This document shows positions 26,600-34,921 of a stretch of DNA of 64,000 nt, piece after piece. Below the pieces are notes generated by a model, which saw nothing but the letters and a program-made list of their open reading frames with translations, did not search any database and was not told where the DNA came from. A program made the position numbers and the translations under genes. The stretch lies in NCBI RefSeq assembly GCF_024105635.1, contig NZ_WYDQ01000001.1, positions 806,001 through 870,000 on the forward strand, given 5' to 3'. How positions within the stretch are numbered: the stretch's first letter is position 1; each line of letters starts with the position of its first letter. Source of the DNA: Oceanicola sp. 502str15 (GTDB taxonomy: Bacteria > Pseudomonadota > Alphaproteobacteria > Rhodobacterales > Rhodobacteraceae).

Positions 26600-27076
26600 T
26601 CAGCTGCGCAGGCCGGTTTCGTAGAGCAGGCCGAGGCGCTTGGCTTCGTAATAATAGCCGCGGGCATACCAGCCGATGGCGGCGTCGATATCGCCGCCCG
26701 ACACCAGCCAGGCGCCCTTGAGATATTTGCCCGCGTATTTGAGGTTGGTCTCGGCATCGAGCAGGTCGGAGGGCGCGCCGCGAAAGCCCATGGTGCGGGC
26801 GGTCTGGGGCAGAACCTGCATCAGCCCGTAATAGGGGCCGTTGCGGGCGCGGGGATTGTGGGTGCTTTCGCGGATGCAGACCCGGTGGATCAGCTCGGCG
26901 GGCATGTCGTGGATCTTGGCATATTTGTTGATGAGCGCGCGCAGCTCGGGGGTTTCCTGCGGGTAGAGCGGCGGGTTGAAGGGCCCGCGGGTTGCCGGCT
27001 CCGGTTCGGAGGGGCTGCCGCAGGCGGCGAGCGGCAGGAGCGCGAGGAGGGCGAGGGCTGTGCGGCGAGTCGTCAT
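26600..27076 (-). CDS. SLT-domain lytic transglycosylase lipoprotein
   Basis: The 158-residue product begins MTTRRTALALLALLPLAACG, a lipoprotein signal with a lipobox ending in Cys20. A transglycosylase SLT domain follows: PAELIHRVCIRESTHNPRARNG, with the catalytic Glu in RES, then YYGLMQVLPQTARTMGF and AIGWYARGYYYEAKRLG. It would cut peptidoglycan from the periplasmic face of a membrane. The start at 27076 is chosen by the signal peptide; the longer frame to 27277 is antisense to the next gene. It lies 62 nt downstream of the cpdB start on the same strand. Confidence 0.9.
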   Translation of the reverse strand: MTTRRTALALLALLPLAACGSPSEPEPATRGPFNPPLYPQETPELRALINKYAKIHDMPAELIHRVCIRESTHNPRARNGPYYGLMQVLPQTARTMGFRGAPSDLLDAETNLKYAGKYLKGAWLVSGGDIDAAIGWYARGYYYEAKRLGLLYETGLRS

Positions 27077-27230
27077 TGGCAGAGGGTGGCAGGGTGGCGG
27101 CCCCTTGGCGAGAGGCAGCGGGGCGACAGGGGGGATAATTGCCGATGCCGGGGGCGCGGATGCCCCATTTCTGCCCCAATTGGAATGCTGGGATGGCCCC
27201 TCAAACGACTCGCGGAACGGGAGCATGAGC

Positions 27231-27959
27231 ATGGGGCAGCACGGCACGGTTGAAGCCTTTTTCAAGGAGGTGCCCACGGACAGTGGGGCCTGTCTGGCGG
27301 AATGGCTGGCCGGTCAGAGCCAGGAGGTCTGGGCGCATGTGATCCGCGGGCTGGAAGGCCAGCAGGGCACGCCGGAGGCGCGGGCGCTGGAGTGGATGGT
27401 GGGCCGACGGGAGCTGGACCGCTCGAACGCGGTGCGGCTTTTCTGGAGCCTTTTCAACGCCGAAGTCTGGATGGGCACGCGCGAGGATGTGCGGATTGCC
27501 AGCGCGATGGAGCGGCTGGTGGAGCGGTTCGAGGCGGGGTTTTACACGTTGCAGGCGCTGGAGATCACCCGGGCCGAGGCCTTCTGCTTTCGGCACCGGC
27601 TGCGGCGGGTGGTGCGGCGGGCGCGGGCGGAGGGGTGGAGCGATGGCGATGCGGCCTTCGTGATTCCGCAGGCCTTCGTGCGGCCGATGAAGGGTCTGGC
27701 GGTGAGCGACCAGCCGGGGCTGCACCCGAGCCGGGTGCTGACGGGCGAGCTGCGCCGCGCGGCGGAGGTGCTGGGGACCGGGCTGATGGTGGCCGGGCGC
27801 AGCGTGATGGCGGCGCGGCGGCGCGAGGCCTGGCGCGGCTGGTTCAAGCTGCGCGCCCTGCAGGGCGTTGCGGTGGGCGGGCTGGCGGCCGCGAGCGCGG
27901 GCGGCTGGATGTTTGTGACGCAGGACATGCGGCAGATGCTCGCGATGGTGGGCTATTGA
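27231..27959 (+). CDS. conserved hypothetical protein with a C-terminal membrane anchor
   Basis: The 242-residue product is mostly alpha-helical and rich in Arg, Glu and Trp (for example LEWMVGRRELDRSNAVRLFWSLFN and ALEITRAEAFCFRHRLRRVVRRARAEG). A single hydrophobic stretch near the end (GVAVGGLAAASAGGWMFV) suggests a tail anchor. ATG 27231 has GGGAG 7 nt upstream; the ATG at 27225 is too close to it. I do not recognise a family. It is followed by a family B palindromic repeat and the rplI terminator. Confidence 0.65.
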   Translation: MGQHGTVEAFFKEVPTDSGACLAEWLAGQSQEVWAHVIRGLEGQQGTPEARALEWMVGRRELDRSNAVRLFWSLFNAEVWMGTREDVRIASAMERLVERFEAGFYTLQALEITRAEAFCFRHRLRRVVRRARAEGWSDGDAAFVIPQAFVRPMKGLAVSDQPGLHPSRVLTGELRRAAEVLGTGLMVAGRSVMAARRREAWRGWFKLRALQGVAVGGLAAASAGGWMFVTQDMRQMLAMVGY

Positions 27960-27983
27960 GGGAGAGCGTGCCGGCGGGACGGT

Positions 27984-28004
27984 GGCGGATTTCACCCACC
28001 CTGC
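27984..28004. repeat. dispersed palindromic repeat, family B (copy 3, degraded)
   Basis: GGCGGATTTCACCCACCCTG plus C matches the copies at 11761 and 16480 with one change in the left arm, so the palindrome is imperfect. Confidence 0.65.
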
Positions 28005-28045
28005 ATTGGCCGTCTGCCGAAGGGGCCTGATGACTCTCCGCCACG

Positions 28046-28075
28046 AAAAAGGCCGCCCCGGATGGAGCGGCCTTT
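28046..28075 (-). terminator. intrinsic terminator of the rpsF-rpsR-rplI operon
   Basis: A 9-bp stem (28048-28056 with 28067-28075) with a 10-nt loop; on the minus strand the stem runs into TTTTT. It lies 24 nt after the rplI stop. Confidence 0.85.
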
Positions 28076-28098
28076 GACATTTTCTTGCCTGTGAAAAC

Positions 28099-28740
28099 TC
28101 AGTTGTTCTCGTCGTCGTCCTCGGCGGAGGCCTCTTCGGCAGCCTCGGCGGCGGGCGAGGGCTCGTCACCGAAGTCTTCGTTGGCGGCCTGGCCGATGTC
28201 GTCGAACAGCTCGGAGATCTCGAATTCGGCTGCGGCTTCTTCCTCGGCGGCGAGATCCTGGATGGATTTGCCGGAGGCCTGAAGCTCGGCCTCTTCGGTG
28301 GAGCGGGCGACGTTGAGGGTGATGGTCACCTCGACTTCGGGGTGCAGGTTGACGTGCACCTCGTGCAGACCGAGCTCCTTGATCGGGCTGGCGAGCGCGA
28401 CCTGGCGCTTGTCGACCGAGAACCCTTCGGCGGTGGCGGCATCGGCGGCGTCACGGGGGGTGACGGAGCCGTAGAGCGCACCGGCGTCGGAGGCGGAGCG
28501 AATCACGATGAACTGCTGGCCGGCCAGCTTTTCACCGAGGGCGTCGGCCTCTTTCTTGGTCTCGAGGTTGCGGGCTTCGAGCTGGGCCTTCTCGCCCTCG
28601 AAGCGGGCAATGTTGGCCTCGTTGGCACGCAGCGCCTTGCCTTGCGGCAGGAGGTAGTTGCGGGCGTAACCCTCTTTGACGTTCACCACTTCGCCCATCT
28701 GGCCAAGCTTCGCGACTCGTTCGAGCAGGATGATTTCCAT
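28099..28740 (-). CDS. rplI: 50S ribosomal protein L9
   Basis: The 213-residue protein has the L9 N-terminal RNA-binding domain ([36 protein letters not shown]), the long connecting helix and the C-terminal domain with [13 protein letters not shown]. It is some 60 residues longer than typical L9 (about 150). The extra C-terminal tail is very acidic and Ala/Glu-rich ([10 protein letters not shown], ending EDDDENN), as I recall for other Rhodobacteraceae. It is the last gene of the operon. Confidence 0.97.
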   Translation of the reverse strand: MEIILLERVAKLGQMGEVVNVKEGYARNYLLPQGKALRANEANIARFEGEKAQLEARNLETKKEADALGEKLAGQQFIVIRSASDAGALYGSVTPRDAADAATAEGFSVDKRQVALASPIKELGLHEVHVNLHPEVEVTITLNVARSTEEAELQASGKSIQDLAAEEEAAAEFEISELFDDIGQAANEDFGDEPSPAAEAAEEASAEDDDENN

Positions 28741-28752
28741 TGCGGTCTCTCC

Positions 28753-28980
28753 TTACTTGACGGCGTAGGGCAGCAGGGCGAGGAAGCGGGCGCGCTTGAT
28801 CGCACGGGCCAGTTCACGCTGCTTCTTGGCCGACACCGCGGTGATGCGGGACGGAACGATCTTGCCGCGCTCGGAAATGTAGCGCTGCAGGAGGCGGGTG
28901 TCTTTGTAGTCGATCGCCGGTGCGTTGTCCCCGGAGAAGGGGCACACTTTGCGACGGCGGAAAAACGGTTTGGTAGCCAT
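28753..28980 (-). CDS. rpsR: 30S ribosomal protein S18
   Basis: The 75-residue basic protein matches S18: [62 protein letters not shown]. It binds S6 in the 30S platform, and its gene follows rpsF in the usual order with short gaps on both sides. Confidence 0.98.
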   Translation of the reverse strand: MATKPFFRRRKVCPFSGDNAPAIDYKDTRLLQRYISERGKIVPSRITAVSAKKQRELARAIKRARFLALLPYAVK

Positions 28981-29009
28981 GGCTTACTGTCCTTTTCTCA
29001 AGTTATGGA

Positions 29010-29363
29010 TCAACGGCGCTCGCGGCGCGGTTCGCGCTCGTCACGCTTTTGCATCTGGACCGAGGGGCCCTCGCCATGCTCGTCGACCCGGATGGTCAGA
29101 ACGCGCATCACGTCGTCATGCAGGCGCATCAGGCGCTCCATTTCCTGCACGGCCGGCGCGGGGGCGTCGGTGCGCAGGTAGGCGTAGTGCCCCTTGCGGT
29201 TCTTGTTGATCTTGTAGGCCATGGTCTTCACGCCCCAGTACTCGTGTTCGACGACCTTGCCGCCATTGTCACCGAGAACGGAGGAGAAGTGCTCGATCAG
29301 GCCTTCGGCCTGGGTGCCGGAAAGATCCTGGCGCGAGATAAAGACATGCTCGTAGAGCGGCAT
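29010..29363 (-). CDS. rpsF: 30S ribosomal protein S6
   Basis: The 117-residue protein matches S6: MPLYEHVFISRQDLSGTQAE, GVKTMAYKINKNRKGHYAYL and VMRVLTIRVDEHG, with a basic, Arg/Glu-rich tail. ATG 29363 has AAAGGA about 7 nt upstream; the much longer open frame upstream is non-coding. It is the first gene of rpsF-rpsR-rplI, an operon often autoregulated through an S6:S18 leader element; I did not identify that element here. Confidence 0.97.
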   Translation of the reverse strand: MPLYEHVFISRQDLSGTQAEGLIEHFSSVLGDNGGKVVEHEYWGVKTMAYKINKNRKGHYAYLRTDAPAPAVQEMERLMRLHDDVMRVLTIRVDEHGEGPSVQMQKRDEREPRRERR

Positions 29364-29658
29364 GTGGCAGTTCCTTTTGTTTCGAGCGGGCTTCAAAGCC
29401 GGGCCATGCACTCTTCGCGGCCCGGACACGAGTGGCTCCGCTGTGGATAGCTTTGCGAAGAGATGTGGCCTTTTACACAACGTCCGCGGGGTTGCAAGCC
29501 TTGTGCGAGGGTTCGGCCCGGTTTGGCCCTGTTGCGCAAAGGACTCGGGGGCCGGGTTTGCGCGGGGGATCGCCGGATTTCCCCTTAATTTTCCGCCGAT
29601 CGGCGGCAAGATGGGGCCAAGCGGGCGAAAAGCCCCGACACAAGAGGCAGACAGAGCG

Positions 29659-30189
29659 ATGGTTGCGACCGAAATCCATGGCAGCGCATTGCGCGCGCCC
29701 CGTGACGGGCTGAAGGTCACGGAGCGGCGCGGGGGATATGTTTTTTCGGAGGATGGCGAGATTGCCCCGGCGCAGGCGATGGGCCGGCTTCTGGGCTTCA
29801 GCCTGATCCTCGCCGGGCTCGGCCTGCTGGCGGTGCCGGTGGGCGTGGGGATGGTGGTGAAGCTCGGCATCGTGGCCGGGCTGGTGGTTCTGGGCGGCAT
29901 CTTCGCGATGCGCCCCGGTCCGGCGCCGCGGATGGAGTTGGAGGTGGACCTCGACAAACGGCTGTTGCGGCGCAGGCGGCTGGCCGCGACCGGGCAGGCG
30001 CAGCTGGTGGCGCAGTGGAGCTTTGACGCGATCGAGGGCATCGACGTGGACGGCGGGGCCGGGCGCGGGGCGCTCTTCGTGCTGACGCGCGGGCGCAAGG
30101 AGGCGCTGCTGCGCGGCGCACCCGAGGCGCTGAGGGGCGCGGCGCGGCGGATCGGGGCCGACCTGCTGCGGACGCGCAGGGCGGTCTGA
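29659..30189 (+). CDS. small membrane protein, unknown
   Basis: The 176-residue product has two adjacent hydrophobic segments (about 43-82: LLGFSLILAGLGLLAVPVG and MVVKLGIVAGLVVLGGIFAM) followed by a basic cytosolic domain (MELEVDLDKRLLRRRRLA ... GALFVLTRGRKEALL) that looks like a small beta-rich, PH-like domain. Arginine content is high. It is divergent from rpsF with a 295-nt gap; that gap shows nothing I can name. Function unknown. Confidence 0.7.
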   Translation: MVATEIHGSALRAPRDGLKVTERRGGYVFSEDGEIAPAQAMGRLLGFSLILAGLGLLAVPVGVGMVVKLGIVAGLVVLGGIFAMRPGPAPRMELEVDLDKRLLRRRRLAATGQAQLVAQWSFDAIEGIDVDGGAGRGALFVLTRGRKEALLRGAPEALRGAARRIGADLLRTRRAV

Positions 30190-30336
30190 GGCGCGGCGGC
30201 GCGGGCAATGCAAGCCCTGTCACGCTGCACAACATGCGCGGGCTGCCACAGGGTCTGTGCGCTGGTGCATGTTGTATTCTGCACTGCGGCATACGATCTG
30301 TCGGGGGAGTGAATGACCTCCCGAAAGGACCATAAC

Positions 30337-30915
30337 GTGTTGAAATCCCACTTCCTCGGCGCCGCCATCGCGGTTGCCGCCACCCCGATTGTCGCCGACA
30401 CCGAAAAATACGCGCTGGACGCCAGCCACAGCCAGATCGTGTTCAGCTACGACCACTTCGGCTTCTCGACCACCACCTCGATGTTCTCCGGCTTCGGCGG
30501 CGAGATCATGTGGGACAAGGACGATCCTGCGGCTTCGAGCGTCAGCGTCACCTTCCCCGAAGACAGCCTGATCACCGGCTGGGATGCGCGCACCCAGCAC
30601 TTCATGACCGGCGACTTCTTCGGTGGGGACGCGGGCGAAGAGGTGAGCTTTGCCTCCACCTCGATCGAAGTGACCGGCGAGGATACCGCGCTGATCACCG
30701 GCGACCTGACGGTGAACGGTGTGACCAAGGAAGTGGTGCTGGACGCCACGCTGAACGGTCAGACCGACGCGCACCCGATGGAGGGCAAGCCCTGGGCCGG
30801 GTTCAGCGCCACCACCACGCTGCTGCGCAGTGACTTCAACCTCGGGGCCTTCGCGCCGATGGTGAGCGACGAGGTTGCGGTGCAGATCTCGGTGGAGGCC
30901 GGCAAGGCCGAGTGA
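30337..30915 (+). CDS. periplasmic YceI-family protein
   Basis: The 192-residue protein is a YceI lipocalin-like barrel that binds isoprenoid or other lipids in the periplasm. Text includes YALDASHSQIVFSYDHFGFSTTTSMFSGFGG, then ITGDLTVNGVTKEVVLDATLNG and AFAPMVSDEVAVQISVEA. The GTG at 30337 is preferred: AAAGGA lies 7 nt upstream and it gives a clean signal peptide (VLKSHFLGAAIAVAATPIVA). An ATG at 30313 would add 8 polar residues. It faces a b561-YceI fusion gene across a shared terminator. Confidence 0.9.
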   Translation: MLKSHFLGAAIAVAATPIVADTEKYALDASHSQIVFSYDHFGFSTTTSMFSGFGGEIMWDKDDPAASSVSVTFPEDSLITGWDARTQHFMTGDFFGGDAGEEVSFASTSIEVTGEDTALITGDLTVNGVTKEVVLDATLNGQTDAHPMEGKPWAGFSATTTLLRSDFNLGAFAPMVSDEVAVQISVEAGKAE

Positions 30916-30938
30916 GCCTGACGCGCCAGACATGAAGA

Positions 30939-30969
30939 GGGCCGCCGGAGAGATCCGGCGGCCCTTTTT
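30939..30969 (+). terminator. intrinsic terminator between the YceI gene and the b561-YceI gene
   Basis: A perfect 11-bp GC-rich stem (30939-30949 with 30954-30964), a 4-nt loop and TTTTT. It serves the plus-strand YceI gene and may also act on the convergent gene. Confidence 0.88.
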
Positions 30970-30987
30970 GTGTGCCGTGTGGCCGGC

Positions 30988-32280
30988 TCAGTCGGCGCGG
31001 GTGGCGGTGAGGTTGATGGTGATCTCGACGGTGAAGCCGAGGGAGCTTTCGTCGGTCATGGTGTCACCGACGTGGAAGCTGCGCCGGTCGAGGGTGGTTG
31101 TGCCGGAGGCGGTGGCGGTGTCGCCCTCGATGGTGAGTGTGAAGGGGAGCGGCACGGGGGCGCTGTGGCCCTTGATGGTAAGGGTGCCGTCGACGGAGAG
31201 ATTGCCGGCGTCATCGGCGATGATCGGGCCGGAGAAGCTGGCCGTGGGGTGCTGGGTGGAGTCGAAGTAGTCGGGGCCCTGGGCTTGGGCGGCGACGGAG
31301 CCGAGGGAGAGGGTGGCGATGTCGATGGTGACATCGGCCTGACCTTTTTCGGGGCCGGGGGCATCCGGGTCATAGGCGATCTGGGCGGTGAAGTCGGGGA
31401 AGGCGCCGGTGACGGCCTGGCCCATCTGCTGGATGGTCAGGGCGATGGTGCCGGACTGGACCTGCCAGAGCGGGGTGTCTGCGGGGGTGGTCTGGTCGGC
31501 CGGGGGGGCGGCTTCGGCGGTTTGGGGTGTTGGGGCCTCGGTTGCCTCGCTTTGTTCGGATTGGATTCCATCTGCCTCGCTTTGCACGGCGGGTGCGCTC
31601 TCTTCGTGCGGCTCTTCGGCGGTGAGGAAGGGGAAGGCCATGGCGGCGGCGAGCACGGCGGCGGCGGCGAGGGCGGGCAGGGGGCCGTAGCCCTTGGCGG
31701 CGGGCGGCGTGGGGGGCGTGCGGCGGGTGAACCACATGCGGGCGAGGGTGCCGTCACGGTCGATCAGGGCGTGCTTCAGCGCGCCGGCCACGTGCAGGGC
31801 GACCGCGCCGAGGATGACCCATGTGAGCGCCACGTGCATATGGGCGAAGGCCACCGAGAGGGGCACGCTCTTGGGGATGAAGGGCAGGCCCTGGCCGAGC
31901 GGCCAGAGGATGGGGGCATAGCCTTCGGAGGCGGCGTGCTCGATCCAGCCGGTGATTGGCAGGGCGATGATGGAGCCGTAGAGCAGCCAGTGCACGGTGG
32001 AGGCGGCAAGGCCCTCGGCGCGGTTCTCGGAGATGTGGCGGGGGTGGGGCTGGGTGAGGGTCCAGACCACGCGGGCCAGCGCGATGACGAAGAGGGTGAC
32101 GCCGAGGGTTTTGTGCAGGGAAAACAGCAGGAACTTGGTGTCGAAGGCGGCCTGCGTGTCGTAGGGCCACCAGTTGGCGAACCAGCCGAGCGGCCAGAGG
32201 GCGAGGATGAGCAGCACGGTGAGCCAGTGGAAGCTCTTGGATATCGTGCCGTAGCTGGCGGGCGTATTGGCGAGGGGCAT
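30988..32280 (-). CDS. cytochrome b561 fused to a YceI domain
   Basis: The 430-residue protein has an N-terminal four-helix cytochrome b561 domain (about 10-190: ISKSFHWLTVLLILALWPLGW, LHKTLGVTLFVIALARVVW, HWLLYGSIIALPITGWIEH, HMHVALTWVILGAVALHVAGALKH) whose histidines would bind two hemes. A fifth hydrophobic segment (about 210-230) and a Pro/Glu/Ala linker follow, then a C-terminal YceI domain (about 275-430: WQVQSGTIALTIQQMGQAVTGAFPDF ... GNLSVDGTLTIKGHSAPVPLPF). The fusion suggests the lipid held by YceI is a quinone or isoprenoid handled with the b-type heme (inference). ATG 32280 has GGAG 8 nt upstream. Confidence 0.9.
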   Translation of the reverse strand: MPLANTPASYGTISKSFHWLTVLLILALWPLGWFANWWPYDTQAAFDTKFLLFSLHKTLGVTLFVIALARVVWTLTQPHPRHISENRAEGLAASTVHWLLYGSIIALPITGWIEHAASEGYAPILWPLGQGLPFIPKSVPLSVAFAHMHVALTWVILGAVALHVAGALKHALIDRDGTLARMWFTRRTPPTPPAAKGYGPLPALAAAAVLAAAMAFPFLTAEEPHEESAPAVQSEADGIQSEQSEATEAPTPQTAEAAPPADQTTPADTPLWQVQSGTIALTIQQMGQAVTGAFPDFTAQIAYDPDAPGPEKGQADVTIDIATLSLGSVAAQAQGPDYFDSTQHPTASFSGPIIADDAGNLSVDGTLTIKGHSAPVPLPFTLTIEGDTATASGTTTLDRRSFHVGDTMTDESSLGFTVEITINLTATRAD

Positions 32281-32473
32281 TGGGGTGACTCCGGTTGTTG
32301 ACGCATAGATACCCATGTGCGGTGCCGGGGAGTAGTGGGCTTGAGCGAGGGGTGCTTGTGCGCAGCGGCACAGAATAAACCGGGGGGCTGGGGCGTAAGC
32401 GCTCTGGTCCGGGCTTCCCTTGTGGCAGCGGGCACGACAAGCTAGGACGGGCAAAACAACGAAGGAGGGGGCC

Positions 32474-33415
32474 ATGAGGGCATTTGTATTTCCCGGGCAG
32501 GGCGCTCAGGTGATCGGCATGGGCAAGGCGCTGGCCGACGCCTATCCGGCGGCGGCGGCGGTCTTCGAGGAGGTCGACGAGGCGCTGGGGGAAAAGCTCA
32601 GCGCGCTGATCTGGGAGGGCGATGCAGCGGATCTGACGCTGACGGCCAATGCCCAGCCCGCGCTGATGGCAACCTCGATGGCGGCGATGCGGGCGCTGGA
32701 GGCCGAGGGCGTGAAGGTGAGCGATGCGGCCTATGTGGCCGGGCACTCGCTGGGCGAATACTCGGCACTCTGCGCGGCGGGCACCTTCACGCTGGCCGAC
32801 ACCGCGCGGCTGCTGCGGGCGCGGGGCGCGGCGATGCAGGCGGCGGTGCCGGTGGGCGAGGGCGCGATGGCGGCCATTCTGGGCCTCGACTTTGCCGCGG
32901 TGGAAGCGGTGGCGAAGGATGCGAGCGAAAACGGCATCTGCCAGGCCGCCAATGACAACGACCCGGCACAGGTGGTGATCTCGGGCACGCGGGCCTGCGT
33001 GGAATCGGCCTGCGAGCTGGCCAAGGAGCGCGGCGCCAAGCGGGCGATGCTGCTGCCGGTCTCGGCCCCGTTCCACAGCGAGCTGATGGGTCCGGCGGCA
33101 GAGGCGATGGCCCGCGCCCTCGGCAATGTCGACATGAAGGAGCCGGTGGTTCCGGTGGTGGCCAACGTGCTGGCCAGCGCCCGCACCAGCCCGACCACGA
33201 TCCGCTCGCTGCTGGTGGAGCAGGTCACGGGCCGGGTGCGCTGGCGGGAGTCGGTCCAGTTCATGGTGAAGCAGGGTGTCACCGAGTTTTGGGAGATCGG
33301 CGCGGGCAAGGCGCTGAGCGGCATGATCCGGCGGATCGAGAAGGAGGCGGCCACCGTTGCGGTGGGCACGCCCGAAGATGTGGCGGCGGCTGCGGCCTCG
33401 CTGAACAAGGAGTGA
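32474..33415 (+). CDS. fabD: malonyl-CoA:ACP transacylase
   Basis: The 313-residue enzyme loads malonyl groups onto acyl carrier protein. It starts MRAFVFPGQGAQVIGMGKAL and has the catalytic GHSLGEYSAL serine motif, then ANDNDPAQVVISG and VSAPFHSELM with the catalytic His. AAGGAGG sits just upstream of ATG 32474. It is followed by fabG with a 6-nt gap, the usual order of the fab cluster. Confidence 0.97.
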   Translation: MRAFVFPGQGAQVIGMGKALADAYPAAAAVFEEVDEALGEKLSALIWEGDAADLTLTANAQPALMATSMAAMRALEAEGVKVSDAAYVAGHSLGEYSALCAAGTFTLADTARLLRARGAAMQAAVPVGEGAMAAILGLDFAAVEAVAKDASENGICQAANDNDPAQVVISGTRACVESACELAKERGAKRAMLLPVSAPFHSELMGPAAEAMARALGNVDMKEPVVPVVANVLASARTSPTTIRSLLVEQVTGRVRWRESVQFMVKQGVTEFWEIGAGKALSGMIRRIEKEAATVAVGTPEDVAAAAASLNKE

Positions 33416-33421
33416 GCAGGA

Positions 33422-34159
33422 ATGTTTGATCTGACGGGCAAATGCGCCCTTGTGACGGGCGCGAGCGGCGGCATCGGTGGCGAGATCGCCCGGGCGCTGC
33501 ATGGCGCGGGCGCGACGGTGGGGCTGAGCGGCACCCGCGAGGAGCCTCTGAAGGCGCTGGCGGGTGAGCTGGGCGAGTGGGCCCATGTGCTGCCCTGCAA
33601 CCTTGGCGACGCCGAGGCGGTGAACGCGCTGCCCAAGCAGGCGATCGAGGCGATGGGCGCGCTCGACATTCTGGTGAACAACGCCGGTGTCACCCGCGAC
33701 AATCTCTTCATGCGGATGAGCGAGGAGGAATGGGCGCAGGTGATCGAGGTGAACCTCACCGCCGCCTTCCGGCTCTGCAAGGGCGTGCTGCGCGGCATGA
33801 TGAAGGCCCGCTGGGGCCGGATCATCAACGTCAGCTCGGTGGTCGGTGCCACCGGCAACCCCGGGCAGGGGAACTACGCCGCCTCCAAGGCGGGCCTCGT
33901 GGGCATGTCCAAGAGCCTGGCCTACGAGGTGGCGAGCCGGAACATCACGGTGAACTGCATCGCCCCGGGCTTCATCACCACGGCGATGACCGACAAGCTG
34001 AACGAGGAGCAGAAGGGCGCGATCCTCGGACAGATTCCTTCTGGCCGGATGGGCGAGGCCGCTGAAATCGCGGCTGCAGCACTATATCTTGCGAGTGACG
34101 AGGCGGGCTATACCACAGGCACCACCTTGCACGTGAATGGCGGCATGGCCATGATCTGA
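33422..34159 (+). CDS. fabG: 3-oxoacyl-ACP reductase
   Basis: The 245-residue SDR enzyme reduces 3-oxoacyl-ACP with NADPH. It shows TGASGGIGG (cofactor loop), NNAGVTRD, the catalytic Ser in INVSSVVGATGNPGQGNYAASKAG with its YxxxK, and the closing VNGGMAMI. It follows fabD closely and precedes acpP. A stem-loop without a T-run follows the stop. Confidence 0.97.
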   Translation: MFDLTGKCALVTGASGGIGGEIARALHGAGATVGLSGTREEPLKALAGELGEWAHVLPCNLGDAEAVNALPKQAIEAMGALDILVNNAGVTRDNLFMRMSEEEWAQVIEVNLTAAFRLCKGVLRGMMKARWGRIINVSSVVGATGNPGQGNYAASKAGLVGMSKSLAYEVASRNITVNCIAPGFITTAMTDKLNEEQKGAILGQIPSGRMGEAAEIAAAALYLASDEAGYTTGTTLHVNGGMAMI

Positions 34160-34163
34160 GCAC

Positions 34164-34184
34164 AAGGGCGCAAAAAGCGCCCTT
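34164..34184 (+). other. hairpin after fabG
   Basis: AAGGGCGC and GCGCCCTT form an 8-bp stem with an AAAAA loop. GGG follows, not T residues, so it looks like a processing or attenuating hairpin between fabG and acpP rather than a full terminator. Confidence 0.55.
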
Positions 34185-34194
34185 GGGAAAGCGT

Positions 34195-34222
34195 TTGCGT
34201 CCGCAGGAAACCGTGCTATAGG
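34195..34222 (+). promoter_or_regulatory. candidate promoter of acpP
   Basis: TTGCGT and TATAGG, 16 nt apart, lie about 125 nt before the acpP start and just after the fabG hairpin. They fit a housekeeping sigma promoter that could give acpP its own high expression. Confidence 0.45.
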
Positions 34223-34347
34223 CGGCGCACATTTCGAGCAGCCGGGGCCTTGTGGCGCTGGCAGGCAGGGCCTTGGTGGGGATTTCCACACTTGGGGCAA
34301 GGGACACCGGACGGGCAGTAAAGCCCGGAAACTGACGGAGAGATTTC

Positions 34348-34581
34348 ATGAGCGATATCGCTGATCGGGTAAAGAAGATCGTTGTCGAGCACCTGAGCGT
34401 TGAAGAGTCCAAGGTGACTGAGAACGCATCCTTCATCGACGATCTGGGCGCAGACAGCCTCGACACCGTCGAGCTGGTCATGGCCTTCGAAGAAGAGTTC
34501 GGCATCGAGATTCCGGACGACGCGGCCGAGACCATCCAGACCTTTGGCGACGCGGTGAAGTTCATCTCCGAAGCCGCCTGA
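34348..34581 (+). CDS. acpP: acyl carrier protein
   Basis: The 77-residue acidic protein carries growing acyl chains on a phosphopantetheine attached to the Ser of [16 protein letters not shown] (motif GADSLDTVE, about residue 38). The rest ([23 protein letters not shown] ... [17 protein letters not shown]) is typical. It lies between fabG and fabF and ends in an intrinsic terminator, so it can be transcribed alone. Confidence 0.98.
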   Translation: MSDIADRVKKIVVEHLSVEESKVTENASFIDDLGADSLDTVELVMAFEEEFGIEIPDDAAETIQTFGDAVKFISEAA

Positions 34582-34608
34582 GCCACAGGGCCTCAGGACG
34601 AATTAATG

Positions 34609-34630
34609 CGGCGCCTTCGGGCGCCGTTTT
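34609..34630 (+). terminator. intrinsic terminator of acpP
   Basis: CGGCGCC-TTCG-GGCGCCG then TTTT, 27 nt after the acpP stop: a 7-bp GC stem with a stable UUCG tetraloop. Confidence 0.88.
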
Positions 34631-34921
34631 GCTTTTTGGGGATGGATTTCATTTCGGAAGTTCACTCCGTGACGCTCACGCGCAATTCATTGCCCGTCAT
34701 GCTGGCCTGATGCTGCCATTGCGCGGGGCAATCGGGGCAATTCCGGCCCGTATTGCAGCGTGAAACGCGCTCCGGGCGCAAAGCGGCGACTGGTTCATGT
34801 AGCAGCGGAATTGGGCAGTTTGCTGCAGGGCGGCGCTTGACCTCTCTTGCCGCCCCCCGCCAAACCCGTGTAATTGAGGGCAACCGAGAACAGACTGTTG
34901 AAGTCGAAGGGGGCCGAGCAG

